From Paraniabella ginsengisoli (GTDB lineage Bacteria > Bacteroidota > Bacteroidia > Chitinophagales > Chitinophagaceae): a stretch of DNA of 64,000 nt. The DNA is taken from contig NZ_JAKWBL010000001.1 in the NCBI RefSeq assembly GCF_022513635.1, positions 1,922,001 through 1,986,000 of the forward strand, given 5' to 3'. Each line of letters begins with the position of its first letter. Position 1 is the first letter of the stretch. A program made the position numbers and the translations under genes. Positions 33,724 to 43,585 of the stretch are shown here, in pieces. Below the pieces are notes generated by a model. It ran no database searches. It was not told the origin of the DNA and was given only the letters and a program-made list of their open reading frames with translations.

Positions 33724-33804
33724 TGCCGAGACTGGATTCGAACCAGCACACCTTGCGGCGCCGCCACCTGAAGACGGTGCGTCTACCAATTTCGCCACCC
33801 GGGC
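33724..33804 (-). tRNA. tRNA-Leu, anticodon CAG
   Basis: Reading down from 33804: acceptor GCCCGGG, U8, a leucine-type D arm (GGCGAAATTGGTAGACGC), anticodon stem CCGTC/GGCGG around loop TTCAGGT (anticodon CAG), a long variable arm as in class II tRNAs, T arm GCTGG-TTCGAAT-CCAGT, and discriminator A at 33724. CCA is not encoded. The acceptor helix is imperfect, with a C-C mismatch at the fourth pair and G-U pairs. A base error in this error-rich sequence could explain that. Confidence 0.88.
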
Positions 33805-33859
33805 ATACACTCTTTAATTTGGGTGGCAAAACTAATAAAAAACATGTTACAAATGCAGA

Positions 33860-34819
33860 TTAAGCTTGCGGATTTTGAAACTTATTAAAGTCATCACCCG
33901 TTCCTGCCGGACGCATCATTAATGCCTGAAATTGTTTCATACTTTTGTCCATCCCTTCAGTGCTTCCATCAAGAAAAATGACATTGCCTTTACCATATTC
34001 GGCAAAGTTTTTAATGGCTTCTGTCCACATACTAAATAAAATAAAATTGGTATCCAAATTGGCTTGCTTTAACTCTGAAGCGGCAGATGATATACCTTTT
34101 GCTACTTCTTCTCTAAACAAAGCAACACCCTGGCCACGAAGTTTAGCCGCCTCTCTTTCTGCTTCAGCGCTTATCTTAATAGCATTACCTTCTGCTTCTG
34201 CCGATTTTGTTTTTGTGATCAATAATGCCTGGCCTTCATTTTCTGCAGCAGCTTTCAGATTATTACTTGCTACAACTTTACTCATGGAATCAAGAATCAT
34301 TTTATCAAAAGTGATATCGTTGATTTGTAGGTCTTGTAGATGAAAACCCCACTCCTCCAATGTTTGATCAATTTCTACTTTAACATACTGAACGATTTCG
34401 CGGCGTAAACCCAATACTTCTGCTTGCTTTTTAGTAGCAACAAAAGAACGTACATTTCCTTCAATGGTTTTTATCAATGCCTGCATCAAATCTCTGTCAC
34501 TAATAAATTTAAATGCCACTTTTTTTATCGTTTCCTCATCTGCATTTTGTACTGCGTACAATAGCATGGCTTTAAAATAAACATTCGCCTGATCCTGCGT
34601 TACAGCCTGGAACTCTAATTCAACCGAACGGTTTTGTGTTGACACTCTTTTGAAAAGCTGTTCAATTAAGGGGATTTTAAATCGCAGTCCAGGCGAGGCA
34701 ATGCGCTGATATTTTCCAAACATGGTAATTACACCAATGTATCCCTGGTTAATGGTGAATAAACCGCTAAATACAATGATCAGGATTATTACAACCCACC
34801 AGTAATTTAAAAATTCCAT
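33860..34819 (-). CDS. SPFH/Band 7 (stomatin/prohibitin-like) membrane protein
   Basis: Uninterrupted 319-residue SPFH-domain protein. One N-terminal membrane segment (YWWVVIILIIVFSGLF), then the SPFH core (GYIGVITMFGKYQRIASPGL, LKIP-like LRFKIPLIEQLFKRV), then a long alanine- and glutamate-rich coiled coil (KTKSAEAEGNAIKISAEAER) typical of stomatin/HflK relatives. Such proteins form cytoplasmic-membrane microdomain scaffolds and modulate proteases or transporters. The C-terminal GNVIFLDGSTEG segment is common in this family. Monocistronic in appearance. Confidence 0.9.
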   Translation of the reverse strand: MEFLNYWWVVIILIIVFSGLFTINQGYIGVITMFGKYQRIASPGLRFKIPLIEQLFKRVSTQNRSVELEFQAVTQDQANVYFKAMLLYAVQNADEETIKKVAFKFISDRDLMQALIKTIEGNVRSFVATKKQAEVLGLRREIVQYVKVEIDQTLEEWGFHLQDLQINDITFDKMILDSMSKVVASNNLKAAAENEGQALLITKTKSAEAEGNAIKISAEAEREAAKLRGQGVALFREEVAKGISSAASELKQANLDTNFILFSMWTEAIKNFAEYGKGNVIFLDGSTEGMDKSMKQFQALMMRPAGTGDDFNKFQNPQA

Positions 34820-34916
34820 AAAGCGTTTTAATTTTTCTTAAAAATAGGAATAAAAAAGATGATTTTGAAAATCTATTAAACCTTCTATTTCTTTAAAACC
34901 CGAAAGGTTTATCGTT

Positions 34917-34990
34917 GTTTATGTAGGATGCTATATGCACCACAAAAAAGTGAGTGACACAACAAAGCTGAGATATGTTCTTTGGTGGCG
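34917..34990 (+). repeat. Dispersed intergenic repeat, copy A
   Basis: Begins TGTTTATGTAGGATGCTATA and continues with ACCACAA, a GTGAGTGACACAACAA segment and CTGAGATATGTT. It aligns over about 70 bases with copy B at 43376-43440, which starts TGTTTATGTAGG-like and ends GCTGAAATATGTT. It lies in the gap upstream of the SPFH gene. Confidence 0.6.
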
Positions 34991-35002
34991 CAACAAAAAA
35001 AC

Positions 35003-36246
35003 TCAACTTTTCTCTTCCCAAACCTGCACCAAATTGATCAATACTTCAACAGATTTTTGCATATCCTGAACACTGACATATTCATGTTTACCATGAAATG
35101 CCATTTCACCTGTAAATATATCAGGGCAAGGCAATCCCATAAAGGAAAGGCGCGAACCATCCGTGCCGCCACGGGCACTATCTTGTTTAAATATAACATC
35201 GGCGCGGTTCATAGCTTCTTTTACATATTCGCCGATTTGCGGATGTTCCTTCAATACTTCTTTCATATTGCGGTATTGCTCCTTGCTTTCGAAAGCGTAT
35301 GACGAACCTTCATACCGGTAGCCTGTTTGGCAAACTGTTCAAGCCGCTTTTCATGCAACGTTAACGCTGATGTATCAAAGTCGCGTATTATAAAATGCAC
35401 AGTTGCTTTTTCAACCGTTCCTTCCATTTGAACAGGATGTACAAAGCCTTCGCGGTCTTCAGTAGTTTCAGGACTAAAACAATCTTTGGGTAGCAAGTCA
35501 AGAAATGTTCCAGCCACTTTTAAAGCGTTAACCAGCTTTCCTTTTGCATATCCAGGATGAGCGCTAATGCCATGAAACGTAACAGTAACACCATTAGCGC
35601 TAAATGTTTCATCAGTATAAGCTCCTCTTTTACCACCATCAAGAGTAAAGCCAAAGTCAGCGCCGAGTTTTTTTATATCAACGTTATCTACTCCGCGGCC
35701 AATCTCTTCATCGGGCGTAAATAAAATTTTAATGTTGCCATGTTTTATATTAGGATGCTTTATCAAATAGTTAGCAAAGTCCATTATAATAGCAACACCG
35801 GCTTTATCATCTGCTCCTAACAAAGTAGTGCCAGATGCGGTGATAATATCGTCTCCAATTTTCTTTTTTAAATATGAATGCTGACGCACCGAAATGACCT
35901 GCGTCGGATCATCAGGCAACACTATATCTTTTCCATCAAAATTTTCGTGAACCATAGGTTTTACGCCAGTTCCGGAACAATCAGATGAAGTATCGACATG
36001 GCTGCAAAAACATATTACAGGTACTTCTTTATCTGAGGTGGCGGGAATGGTAGCATATACATAACCATGATCATCCAGATGAGCATCAGAAATACCCATT
36101 TCGTTTAATTCTTCTACCAGCAAACGGCTTAAATTTTTTTGTTTTTCGGTAGATGGAAAACTGGTGGAATGAGGGTCGCTTTGCGTATCGATCGTAACAT
36201 ATTTCAGAAAACGTTTAGCAACACTAAAATCATAATCACTGATCAT
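35003..36246 (-). CDS. pepT: Peptidase T (tripeptide aminopeptidase)
   Basis: Cytoplasmic dizinc M20 exopeptidase releasing N-terminal residues from tripeptides; about 414 residues after repair. Metal and catalytic landmarks: CFCSHVDTSSD (His and Asp), LLGADDKAGVA (bridging Asp), FTPDEEIGRGVD (catalytic and metal Glu), DFGFTLDGGKRG, and GGTDGSRLSFMGLPCPDIFTG near the C-terminus. The frame breaks near 35300-35303 where one base, probably a T, is missing; repair gives GMKVRSSYAFESKEQYRNMKE-like reading, with the last part clear as FESKEQYRNM. This break is not in a long homopolymer, so a real mutation is possible. Gap to slyD contains slyD's terminator. Confidence 0.93.
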
Positions 36247-36335
36247 TCAAAAATAGTTTTTAAGTTGTTTGGTACATTTCGGGTTCATGCAAATTTAAGG
36301 CGCGGCAGCGATACTATCTCAAACATTGTGAACAT

Positions 36336-36377
36336 AAAAAAACCCCGAAAAATGATTTAACATACTTCGAGGTTTTA
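36336..36377 (-). terminator. Rho-independent terminator after the SlyD-like gene
   Basis: On the minus strand AAACCTCGAA pairs with TTCGGGGTTT across a 16-base loop, followed by TTTTTT. It lies 18 bases after the stop of the isomerase gene and upstream of pepT, so the two are probably transcribed separately. Confidence 0.75.
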
Positions 36378-36394
36378 CCATAATTTATTTCAAA

Positions 36395-36856
36395 TTAAGG
36401 AGTTATTATTAAGGGGCTACCGCCTTCAATACTTACTAACTCCAGATCAAAAATCAGATCTTTACCTGCAAGAGGATGATTGCCATCAAGTGTTACCGAG
36501 TCTTCTTTAATTTCAACTACGACAACCTGAAACTGTTGTCCACTCGGATCGCTCATTACCAGCGGCATTCCTACTTCCAGCTGCATATCTTCAGGGAAAC
36601 GGTCTTTAGGCATATCAATCAGCATTTCCGGATTTTGAGGTCCGTAAGCTTCTTCAACCGGAATGTTAACAGTTTTCTTTTCGCCAACAGCCATGCCGGT
36701 AACACCATCATCAAAACCTTTGATAACCATGCCGCTTCCCACCTCAAACTCAAGCGGGTCGCGCCCTTCAGAACTATCAAACGTTTCGCCTGTAGTAAGC
36801 TTTCCATGATAATGTACTTTTACCTTATCGCCTTTTTTTACTTGCATTGCTTTCAA
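36395..36856 (-). CDS. FKBP-type peptidyl-prolyl isomerase, SlyD-like
   Basis: Uninterrupted 153-residue SlyD-type FKBP. FKBP core halves [20 protein letters not shown] and [20 protein letters not shown] flank the chaperone 'insert-in-flap' domain (about 70-120, [20 protein letters not shown]), and [17 protein letters not shown] closes the FKBP fold. It catalyses proline cis-trans isomerisation and assists folding in the cytoplasm. The His-rich metal-binding tail of E. coli SlyD is absent, as usual in Bacteroidota. The start may be 36856 or the third-codon-later ATG at 36847. Confidence 0.93.
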   Translation of the reverse strand: MKAMQVKKGDKVKVHYHGKLTTGETFDSSEGRDPLEFEVGSGMVIKGFDDGVTGMAVGEKKTVNIPVEEAYGPQNPEMLIDMPKDRFPEDMQLEVGMPLVMSDPSGQQFQVVVVEIKEDSVTLDGNHPLAGKDLIFDLELVSIEGGSPLIITP

Positions 36857-36904
36857 ATTTGTTTTTAGTAATTCTTTTATGATACCAACTTATGAATATT
36901 ATTG

Positions 36905-36942
36905 ATCAGTCTTGCGTCGCACTCTTCAACTGTTGTGCATTG
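36905..36942 (-). repeat. Dispersed intergenic repeat, copy C
   Basis: On the minus strand: GCACAACAGTTGAAGAGTGC then GACGCAAGACTGATCAATA. The 17 bases AAGAGTGCGACGCAAGA are identical to copy B (43376-43440). It lies in the gap between slyD-like and fmt. Confidence 0.6.
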
Positions 36943-37054
36943 CTCAACCAGCTCATTCAACAAAAGTCAGTACACATATATATACACAGTCGAAGGTAGC
37001 CTTTTTTAACTTTCAGCCTAATTTTTCTCGAAAAAGCATGCGATATTCGCGCAT

Positions 37055-37993
37055 ATGAGTGATGCTAATTACAAGAATTTAAGAATTATATATATGGGGA
37101 CTCCAGAGTTTGCTGTTACAAGCCTGGATGCACTGGTGAATGCCGGTTGCAATATAGTTGCCGTAATTACAGCCCCTGATAAACCTGCAGGCCGCGGTAT
37201 GGAATTGCAGCAAAGCGCTGTTAAAAAATATGCTGTAAGCAAAAATCTTTCGGTATTGCAACCAGAAAAACTTAAAAACCCGGATTTTATAAATCAGTTA
37301 AAGGAATTAAACGCTGACCTGCAAATATGCGTTGCGTTCAGGATGCTGCCTGAAATGGTATGGAATATGCCACCAATGGGAACCATTAATTTGCACGGAT
37401 CTTTGCTACCACGATACCGCGGCGCGGCCCCGATCAACTGGGCAGTAATTAACGGCGAAAAAGAGACCGGAGTAACAACTTTCAAATTGAAACACGAAAT
37501 AGATACAGGTGATATTCTTCTACAGGAAAGTTTCCCCATTTCCGAGGATGACACGGCAGGAACGGTTCATGATAAAATGATGCATATTGGTGCGGCTTTA
37601 TTGGTTGAAACAGTAAAAGGCTTAGCAAGCAACAGTCTTAAAGAAATGCCCCAGTTAATTTCAACTAATGAAACAATACACCATGCGCCGAAAATATTTA
37701 CAGAGACTTGTATCGTTAACGCAAATAAGCCTGTTGAAGAAGTGTATAACCTGATACGCGGTCTTTCGCCCTACCCTACAGCGTTTACTTTTCTGAACGG
37801 GAAAAAATTAAAAATATACAGCTCAACAAAAATCAATGAACAGCCAAGAGTTGAACCTGGCGAATTTGAGACGGATCAAAAAACATACCTCCGATTGGCT
37901 TGTACTGATGGATATTTGCAATTGACCGATATTCAGCTCGAAGGAAAAAAGAGAATGAATGTTGAAGACTTTTTGAGAGGGTACCGGTTTTGA
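37055..37993 (+). CDS. fmt: Methionyl-tRNA formyltransferase
   Basis: Uninterrupted 312-residue enzyme that formylates initiator Met-tRNA using 10-formyl-tetrahydrofolate. Visible landmarks: LRIIYMGTPEFAV at the N-terminus, APDKPAGRGMELQQSAVKKY, the active-site INLHGSLLPRYRGAAPINWA (His and neighbouring residues of the formyltransferase fold), and KHEIDTGDILLQE with the catalytic Asp region. The C-terminal OB-like domain follows (EEVYNLIRGLSPYPTAFT). Start at 37055, since the next in-frame ATG is inside the first strand. Convergent with trkA 15 bases away. Confidence 0.97.
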   Translation: MSDANYKNLRIIYMGTPEFAVTSLDALVNAGCNIVAVITAPDKPAGRGMELQQSAVKKYAVSKNLSVLQPEKLKNPDFINQLKELNADLQICVAFRMLPEMVWNMPPMGTINLHGSLLPRYRGAAPINWAVINGEKETGVTTFKLKHEIDTGDILLQESFPISEDDTAGTVHDKMMHIGAALLVETVKGLASNSLKEMPQLISTNETIHHAPKIFTETCIVNANKPVEEVYNLIRGLSPYPTAFTFLNGKKLKIYSSTKINEQPRVEPGEFETDQKTYLRLACTDGYLQLTDIQLEGKKRMNVEDFLRGYRF

Positions 37994-38008
37994 TTAAGTT
38001 CGCTTACA

Positions 38009-38692
38009 TTATTGATTCGTAAAGTTTCTTAGGTCTTTATTTGCACCATAAATAACCAAAATATCATTTTCTTCGAGAACTGTATCCGGAGAGGCAACTC
38101 CTTGTACTTTGTTTTCTTTATAGGGTTTTCCAAAAACATTTTTGACTTCACTTTTTCTTATGGTAGTTAGTGCTAAAACATTGTAACGTCTTCTCAACTG
38201 TATGTCCCGTATAGTTTTGCCAGTGTATTTTTGGGGAACTTTTATTTCTATAACGCTAAAATCACCACTCAACTCAAATGAATCCACAACATCAGTCAGG
38301 CATAATTTTTTTGCCCAACGCTCTGCGGTCTCTTCTTCAGGATGAACAATCTCATCAACGCCAATGGCCATCAGCACTTTTTCGTGTAATGCATCAACAG
38401 CCCTGCTAATTAAACGTTTAACCTGTAAATTTTTAAATAATGCAGTAGCCATTACATTAGCTCCCTGGTTTTCACCTATAGCAATAATCACTACATCAGT
38501 TTCTTTAAGTGGCAAGCCTGAAACTGTATATTCATCTGTGGCATCCATACAAATAGTATGCGATATTTTTTCTTTGAATAAATCTACCTTATTCATGTTA
38601 TTGTCAAGGCCTATAACTTCATACCCTTGTGCAGTTAATTTCTCTGCTAAAGACGCTCCAAAACTTCCCAGTCCAACAATTATATATTTCAT
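38009..38692 (-). CDS. TrkA-family potassium channel regulatory subunit (RCK)
   Basis: Cytoplasmic regulatory subunit of a Trk/Ktr potassium uptake system, about 227 residues from 38692. An N-terminal Rossmann RCK_N domain begins KYIIVGLGSFGASLAEKL (nucleotide-binding GxGxxG) with an acidic end in GLDNNMNKV, and a C-terminal RCK_C domain follows (about 140-225, SVIEIKVPQKYTGKTIRDI). An earlier ATG at 38743 adds 17 unlikely residues; 38692 begins directly at the first strand. It lies 81 bases after the channel gene, so probably one operon. Confidence 0.93.
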   Translation of the reverse strand: MKYIIVGLGSFGASLAEKLTAQGYEVIGLDNNMNKVDLFKEKISHTICMDATDEYTVSGLPLKETDVVIIAIGENQGANVMATALFKNLQVKRLISRAVDALHEKVLMAIGVDEIVHPEEETAERWAKKLCLTDVVDSFELSGDFSVIEIKVPQKYTGKTIRDIQLRRRYNVLALTTIRKSEVKNVFGKPYKENKVQGVASPDTVLEENDILVIYGANKDLRNFTNQ

Positions 38693-38773
38693 GTGTTTAT
38701 AATTTATTTTGATGGTCACATGAAACTTGCCAAAACCCATCATTCATCTTCATAGCTCGTTCCATCTGTGTAT

Positions 38774-40515
38774 TTAATTTATCGTAATTTCTTCGCTTGG
38801 GTAGCGGTAATTTTTATGTTTTATTTTTTTGAATATGGCCACAATAATTGAAAGCATACTTACTCTGCCCACAAACATTACAACTATTACTACAAGTTTA
38901 CTTGCAGTACTTAAACTTCCTGTAATACCTAAGCTTAAGCCTACTGTACTGTAAGCGGAAAAACATTCAAAAGCGATATTTAACAGCCCCTTTTCCGGGT
39001 CAAAAATGGTGATAAGTATCACCCCAAATCCGATAATAATTAAGGATAATGCAATGGTTGCAAATGCTCTTTTTACTGAAATATCGGCAATTTCTCTTCT
39101 GAAAATTTCTATGCGTTGTTTGCCTTTTGCTAAACTTAAAATATTTAAAGTTGCAATGGCAAAAGTACTGGTTTTTATACCGCCGCCTGTTGAGGCTGGG
39201 GATGCGCCAATCCACATTAATAAAAAGGTTATCATTATTGTTGGAAAGGCCAATGCAGTCATATCTACCGAGTTAAAACCAGCGGTTCTGGGTGTTGCCG
39301 CCCCAAATAAGGCATTTACCAATTTTCCGTATAAAGAGTGTTCGGCAAGTGTATTATTGTATTCTAAAATTAAAAAGAATACAAAAGCTGTTGCTGTTAG
39401 CGATAAGGTAGTAACAAGAGTAATTCGGCTGTTAATATTAAGCATCCATGGTTTATGATTTTTTATTTTTGAATTAAACCGCAGAAAGTATAAAACTTTA
39501 TGTTTTAAATAACTGGTAATATTAACTACAATGGGAAAGCCTAAACCACCCAACACAAATGTTGCAACGATGATGAGCTGTAAAGTATAATTAAAACGAA
39601 ATCCGGTTTCGTAAATGCTTTGGCTTAATGTAGAAAACCCGGCATTACAATACGCTGAAACAGCATGAAATATCGAAAAAAAGCTTTATCGGCAAAATTA
39701 TTGATCAATGATTGATCTAATGAAAAGAAGATAAACATCGCCGCAGTTAACTCAACAGTTGCCGTAATAACAATGATGTTTTTTAATGTATTGAAGACAT
39801 CCCCGATTTTTTGAGAGTTGGTCATTTCAGTTAGTGTTAACTGATTTTCGTAAGTGCTTCCACCTTTAAAAAAATAGCTGAAATAACTGGCAAATGTTAA
39901 AATGCCCAACCCGCCTACCTGAATCAAAAACAGAATAATTGATTGACCAAAAATCGTAAAATAGGTACTTGTATCTACTGTAATTAAACCTGTAACACAA
40001 ACTGCACTTGTAGAAGTAAACAAGGCATCAATAAATGTAATACCGGTGTGAGTAGCTTTGGGCAGCATCAATAATATAGCTCCTAAAAAAATAATGGTTA
40101 AGAAACTTAAAATGAATAATTGCGCCGGGTTAAAATAAGTTCTGCTAAGGTTTAACTTTTGTTCTGAAAGCTCTCTAATAAACGACATTACAACTGCTAA
40201 AATTACCCAAAGGGGATTTTCTAAAATTAGATCTGTTGTAAAAGCCTCTCCTACAAAAAGGTACATATAAAAAACGTACAGCGTATAAACAACAGAAATA
40301 ACATCAAAAACAGCTACTTTTCGTTTAAGTAAAATTGGGTGTTCAAAATACCTTGCAAAGGTTGATAGCAAACCCAAAGCGATGACAACAAAATAAAAAG
40401 CATCAATGATTTGTTGAGCCAAAATTTTTAACGAAAAACCAAAGTCGAAAATAAAGGCAACCATTCCTATAACGCTCGCCCAAAATGCAGTTCTATATAA
40501 TTTCTTTAAAATCAT
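38774..40515 (-). CDS. TrkH/KtrB-family potassium uptake channel subunit
   Basis: Integral membrane potassium translocating subunit, about 580 residues after repair. The four M1-P-M2 repeats are visible through their selectivity-filter segments: SAVCVTGLI, CNAGFST (restored), TPRTAGF and STVGLSLG. Roughly the first 120 residues are extra N-terminal helices, as in Bacteroidota TrkH. The frame breaks at the seven-base run 39676-39682; adding one base produces AFFSIFHAVSAYCNAGFSTL, which supplies the second filter segment and so strongly supports the repair. Partner RCK subunit downstream. Confidence 0.94.
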
Positions 40516-40893
40516 ATTAATTTAAGATCTCTTAAAACTTATATATTGATTTTTTTATTTAACAAGGAAGACACTATTTCACGCTTAGCCTTCATAGTCA
40601 TTTCGCTTAAGGTGAATGAATGCAGTTCCATTTCTATTAACAGGAAAAATAGGATAAATAATTTTCTCATCTTTTGTTTTGATTAACAGGTGTTTTTCGG
40701 CTAATGAACTAAGCAATCAGTATTTTTAATGCTAAAATTTTAAGGAGTGCGTGAGGACACCACCTTGGCAAGAGCTCAAAAAATTTAACCAATTTCTTTT
40801 TTGCTTAAACGGGAATTTAATGAGTTCAAGAATATATTATCAACGGCTGCCGAATCCTTATCACAATTCAGAGCATATAGGGTTAACTAAAAA
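40516..40893. other. Intergenic gap of 378 bases
   Basis: AT-rich; apart from the small frame at 40539-40670 I see no gene, repeat or RNA signature. It must hold the promoter of the potassium channel gene on the minus strand. Confidence 0.5.
40539..40670 (-). CDS. Possible small protein with hydrophobic N-terminus
   Basis: A 43-codon frame beginning MRKLFILFFLLIEMELHSF, with a hydrophobic, signal-like start and a Lys-rich tail ending LLNKKINI. No homology that I recognise and no clear ribosome-binding site. It might equally be the decayed 5' end of a secreted-protein gene. Confidence 0.22.
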   Translation of the reverse strand: MRKLFILFFLLIEMELHSFTLSEMTMKAKREIVSSLLNKKINI

Positions 40894-41364
40894 TTAATCC
40901 TTTTCTGCAATCAGTTTATTGATCATTACAATTTGTCCTAAGTGATAATAACTGTGCTCAATAACGCCTTCGATATTTAAAAAGCTGCCGTACTTTTCGT
41001 CAATAAAAGGCTCATCAAATTTGGAATCATCCATTTGTTCAACTTCAGTAACAAACTTTTCTGCATTCTTCAGAAAATCATTCATCAGCTTTTGCCAGTC
41101 ATCTTCTGAGTTCAGCGGAGGTAAATAAAAACTGAATTTATCGCTGATTTCAAGCTTTCCTGTAGCAAAAGCGTTTAAAATGCCCTGCAAATAATAATTG
41201 ATATGAAATGTAAGTTTGGCAATAGTGTTCAGACCGTCAACCTGAAAAACAGCCTGCTTCCAATTTGTATTTAACAGTTGCTCCCGATAATTTGTATTCG
41301 CAATCCAGCGTCCATCCAGTAATACTTCGCGAAGCCGGTTAGCAATAAATGTATTTCTGTTCAT
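40894..41364 (-). CDS. DinB-superfamily protein
   Basis: Uninterrupted 156-residue four-helix DinB-like protein. The three His positions typical of this metal-binding fold are present: His in KLTFHINYYL and two in IEHSYYHLGQIVMI. Members include metal-dependent thiol-transferases and many proteins of unknown role; nothing here shows which. Alone on the minus strand with no evident operon partner. Confidence 0.82.
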   Translation of the reverse strand: MNRNTFIANRLREVLLDGRWIANTNYREQLLNTNWKQAVFQVDGLNTIAKLTFHINYYLQGILNAFATGKLEISDKFSFYLPPLNSEDDWQKLMNDFLKNAEKFVTEVEQMDDSKFDEPFIDEKYGSFLNIEGVIEHSYYHLGQIVMINKLIAEKD

Positions 41365-41440
41365 ACAACTTTATTAAATGAACACCGCATTAAAAACATT
41401 GATTACCTCGCCGTTATGTCTACGATACTTTTTCTCCAAC

Positions 41441-41499
41441 TCTGTCAGGCTGAGTTTGTCGAAGCACGTTCAATGCCCTTCGTCAGGCTTAGGGTGACA
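41441..41499. repeat. REP-like inverted repeat
   Basis: GTCAGGCTGAGTTTGTCGAA on the left and, 20 bases on, CCTTCGTCAGGCTTAGGGTGA on the right form an imperfect inverted pair. The type, with arms like CCTGAGCCTGTCGAAGG, is widespread in intergenic DNA of many bacteria. It lies beside the end of the LysM/SH3 gene. Confidence 0.65.
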
Positions 41500-41526
41500 A
41501 TCGACAAAATATTTTATGACAAGATA

Positions 41527-43220
41527 TTAATACGTAACGGCCAGGTTAAATTTATCTGTATTTTCTGTTTGAAGTTTTTTGGCTGCAGCTTCGCTAATGC
41601 GAACATCAAAACCGTCGCTATATTGTACACCCTTCATTTTTCCCAATACTTTTGCATAGACTATTTTATTATTGGAAGGATTTGAGAGCTTAACTAATGT
41701 GCCCGGAGCAACATCATCCATTAATAGCATAATATTTTCCGTCGCTCCATCCCCTGTCGGTTTTAAAGATTCCTGACGCAAATGTTTTTTGAGAAGTAAA
41801 ATTGGGATTTACTAACTTCTCATAATCGGTTTTAAAATATCCTGTTTCGTCAACGATAGAAGTTGCACCTGATTCATCAGTATTCTTGGCAGTAATTTTT
41901 TCCGAAACTGATGCTTCAGCTTTTTGATCCTCCTCTTTTTTGTTGCTTCAGCCAGCGCTTTCTCACTAGCGGCGGCTTCTTCAGCAATCCTTTTTGCATC
42001 CTCTGCTTGCGACTGGGCTAGTTTTTCAGCTTCTACAGAAGCTAAAGATGGTTTGCCATCCAGTGATAAGAAGCGGGTAGCAATAAATCCATTAGTTCCG
42101 TCACCCATCCTGATTTCAGACCATTCATTGTCCACTTTCTTAACATACGTTAAAACTTCATCCTGTTGAGCAATACCAACTACATCTTGCTCTGTGGAAG
42201 GGCCTTTGCGAACATTGATATTTGTTCCATAAACTTTGGCTGTTTTTACCTCTGCGGTACGTGCTGGCTTGACAGTTGCTTTTTGATCTCCACTTTGTAA
42301 AAACTGTGCGGCAATAAAACCCTCTGTACCATCTTTGGTTCGGATCGACGTCCACTCACTATTTATATTCTTTATAACACTTACAACATCATCCTGTTGC
42401 CCGATAGCCACAACTTCCTGATCTGTAGATGGTCCCTTACGTATGTTGATATTTGTTCCCGAAATGACAGCAGTTTTTAAAGCCTCTTCTTTTTCGCCTC
42501 AGCTTTTTTGCTTCCCGCTTGTACAAATTGAGAAGCAATGTAACCTTCTACACCATCCTTGGTTCGGATTGATGTCCATTCGCTATTTACTTTTTTAACA
42601 ATATCCACAACATCGTTTTCCTGTACAATACCTACTACATCCTGATCGGTAGATGGCCCTTTACGAATATTGATATTGGTACCAGTTACAGTCGCTTGCT
42701 GATATTTGGTATTCTTTTTAGAATCCTTAGCTGGTTCCTTTTGCTGATCTTGTTTTGCAGTTATCTGTTCGGAAGATCCGATACCTTTTGGTAAATATCC
42801 AACTATGATCTCTTGTCCTCTTTTTACACTTTCGCCTTCTTTCAGGTTATTCCAGATCATAATATTCTTAACAGGCATTTTAGCAAATCGGATGCTAATG
42901 GAGTTAAGGTTTTCTTTGCCTTGTACAACATAATAAACAGGGGCACCTGTACCAAACCTGGTTTGCTCAAGAGATTTTAGGGGTATTTTTAGCTTTTGGC
43001 CAATATTAAGACCCGCATCTTTATCCAATTTATTTGCAGCTGCCAAATCACCGATGGTTACATTATATGATCTTGCAATTGAATATAAACCTTCTTTCGG
43101 TTGCACTGCATGCATCACAACAGCGCCTTTGCCCGATCTTTCTGCTACAATTTTCCCACCCTGAGCCATTGCCAATCCTGAAACGAAAACAATTCCTGCC
43201 AGTAAAATATATTTTTTCAT
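41527..43220 (-). CDS. Secreted LysM and bacterial SH3 multidomain protein
   Basis: Exported protein of about 564 residues after repair. A signal peptide (KYILLAGIVFVSGLAMAQ) is followed by two LysM peptidoglycan-binding domains (HAVQPKEGLYSIARSYNVTI and YYVVQGKENLNSISIRF), then three SH3b domains with the repeated unit GTNINIRKGPSTDQDVVGI. A coiled Ala/Glu-rich linker and a C-terminal domain of about 130 residues (LMDDVAPGTLVKLSNPSNNK) complete it. Three frame breaks: 42490-42494 and 41936-41941 lack one base; 41785-41790 has one extra (or lacks two). The three near-identical SH3b units could also confuse assembly. Likely periplasmic, cell-wall associated. Start 43220 chosen because it begins the signal peptide. 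Confidence 0.85.
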
Positions 43221-43375
43221 ATCTAAAAACAAATGCTGATTTATGCCTGCGAATTTACAATAAAGTTAATTGGCAGGTTCATTGTATTTACTAAAGATGT
43301 CTCAAAATTAAGCAAATAGCCATTTTCTGCATAACATAATAATAGATTCAGACTAGAGAATTTTTAACATGGTTC

Positions 43376-43440
43376 GTTTATGTAGGTTTGGCTATGTACC
43401 ACAAGTGAAGAGTGCGACGCAAGATTGCTGAAATATGTTT
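43376..43440 (+). repeat. Dispersed intergenic repeat, copy B
   Basis: Begins GTTTATGTAGGTTTGGCTAT, continues ACCACAAGTG, AAGAGTGCGACGCAAGA, and ends GCTGAAATATGTT. It matches copy A along its full length and copies C and D through the GAGTGCGACGCAA core. Confidence 0.65.
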
Positions 43441-43570
43441 ACTGCTGATTTAATAAACAAATTGATTGAAGTTAAATCTCTCAGTTCTAAAGAATTGGTT
43501 TTGTGTTATGGATCAACGATAACCTTTTTTACCAAAAAACGTTATTAAATGTAGTCTATTAATAAATAAT

Positions 43571-43578
43571 TACCTTTG
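43571..43578 (+). promoter_or_regulatory. panD promoter, -7 element
   Basis: TACCTTTG matches the Bacteroidota -7 consensus TAnnTTTG exactly, only eight bases before the panD ATG, implying a nearly leaderless mRNA. No clear -33 TTG was found at the ideal spacing. Confidence 0.6.
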
Positions 43579-43585
43579 CGCCGCT

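Larger units (their letters stand above)
43221..43585. other. Divergent gap of 365 bases before panD
   Basis: Contains repeat copy B (43376-43440) and the panD promoter element. No gene seen. Confidence 0.6.

Noticed and set aside
36336..36377. Riboswitch between slyD-like gene and pepT
   Set aside because: The only structure is a simple stem with a T tail after the slyD-like stop, best read as a terminator.
39006..39458. Plus-strand open frame of 150 codons
   Set aside because: Antisense to the TrkH-family gene; hydrophobicity is an echo of the real membrane helices.
41812..43220. CRISPR-like repeat array from the repeated GGGCCTTTGCGAAC-type segments
   Set aside because: The near-repeats are in frame and encode the three SH3b domains of one protein; spacing is domain-sized, not CRISPR-like.
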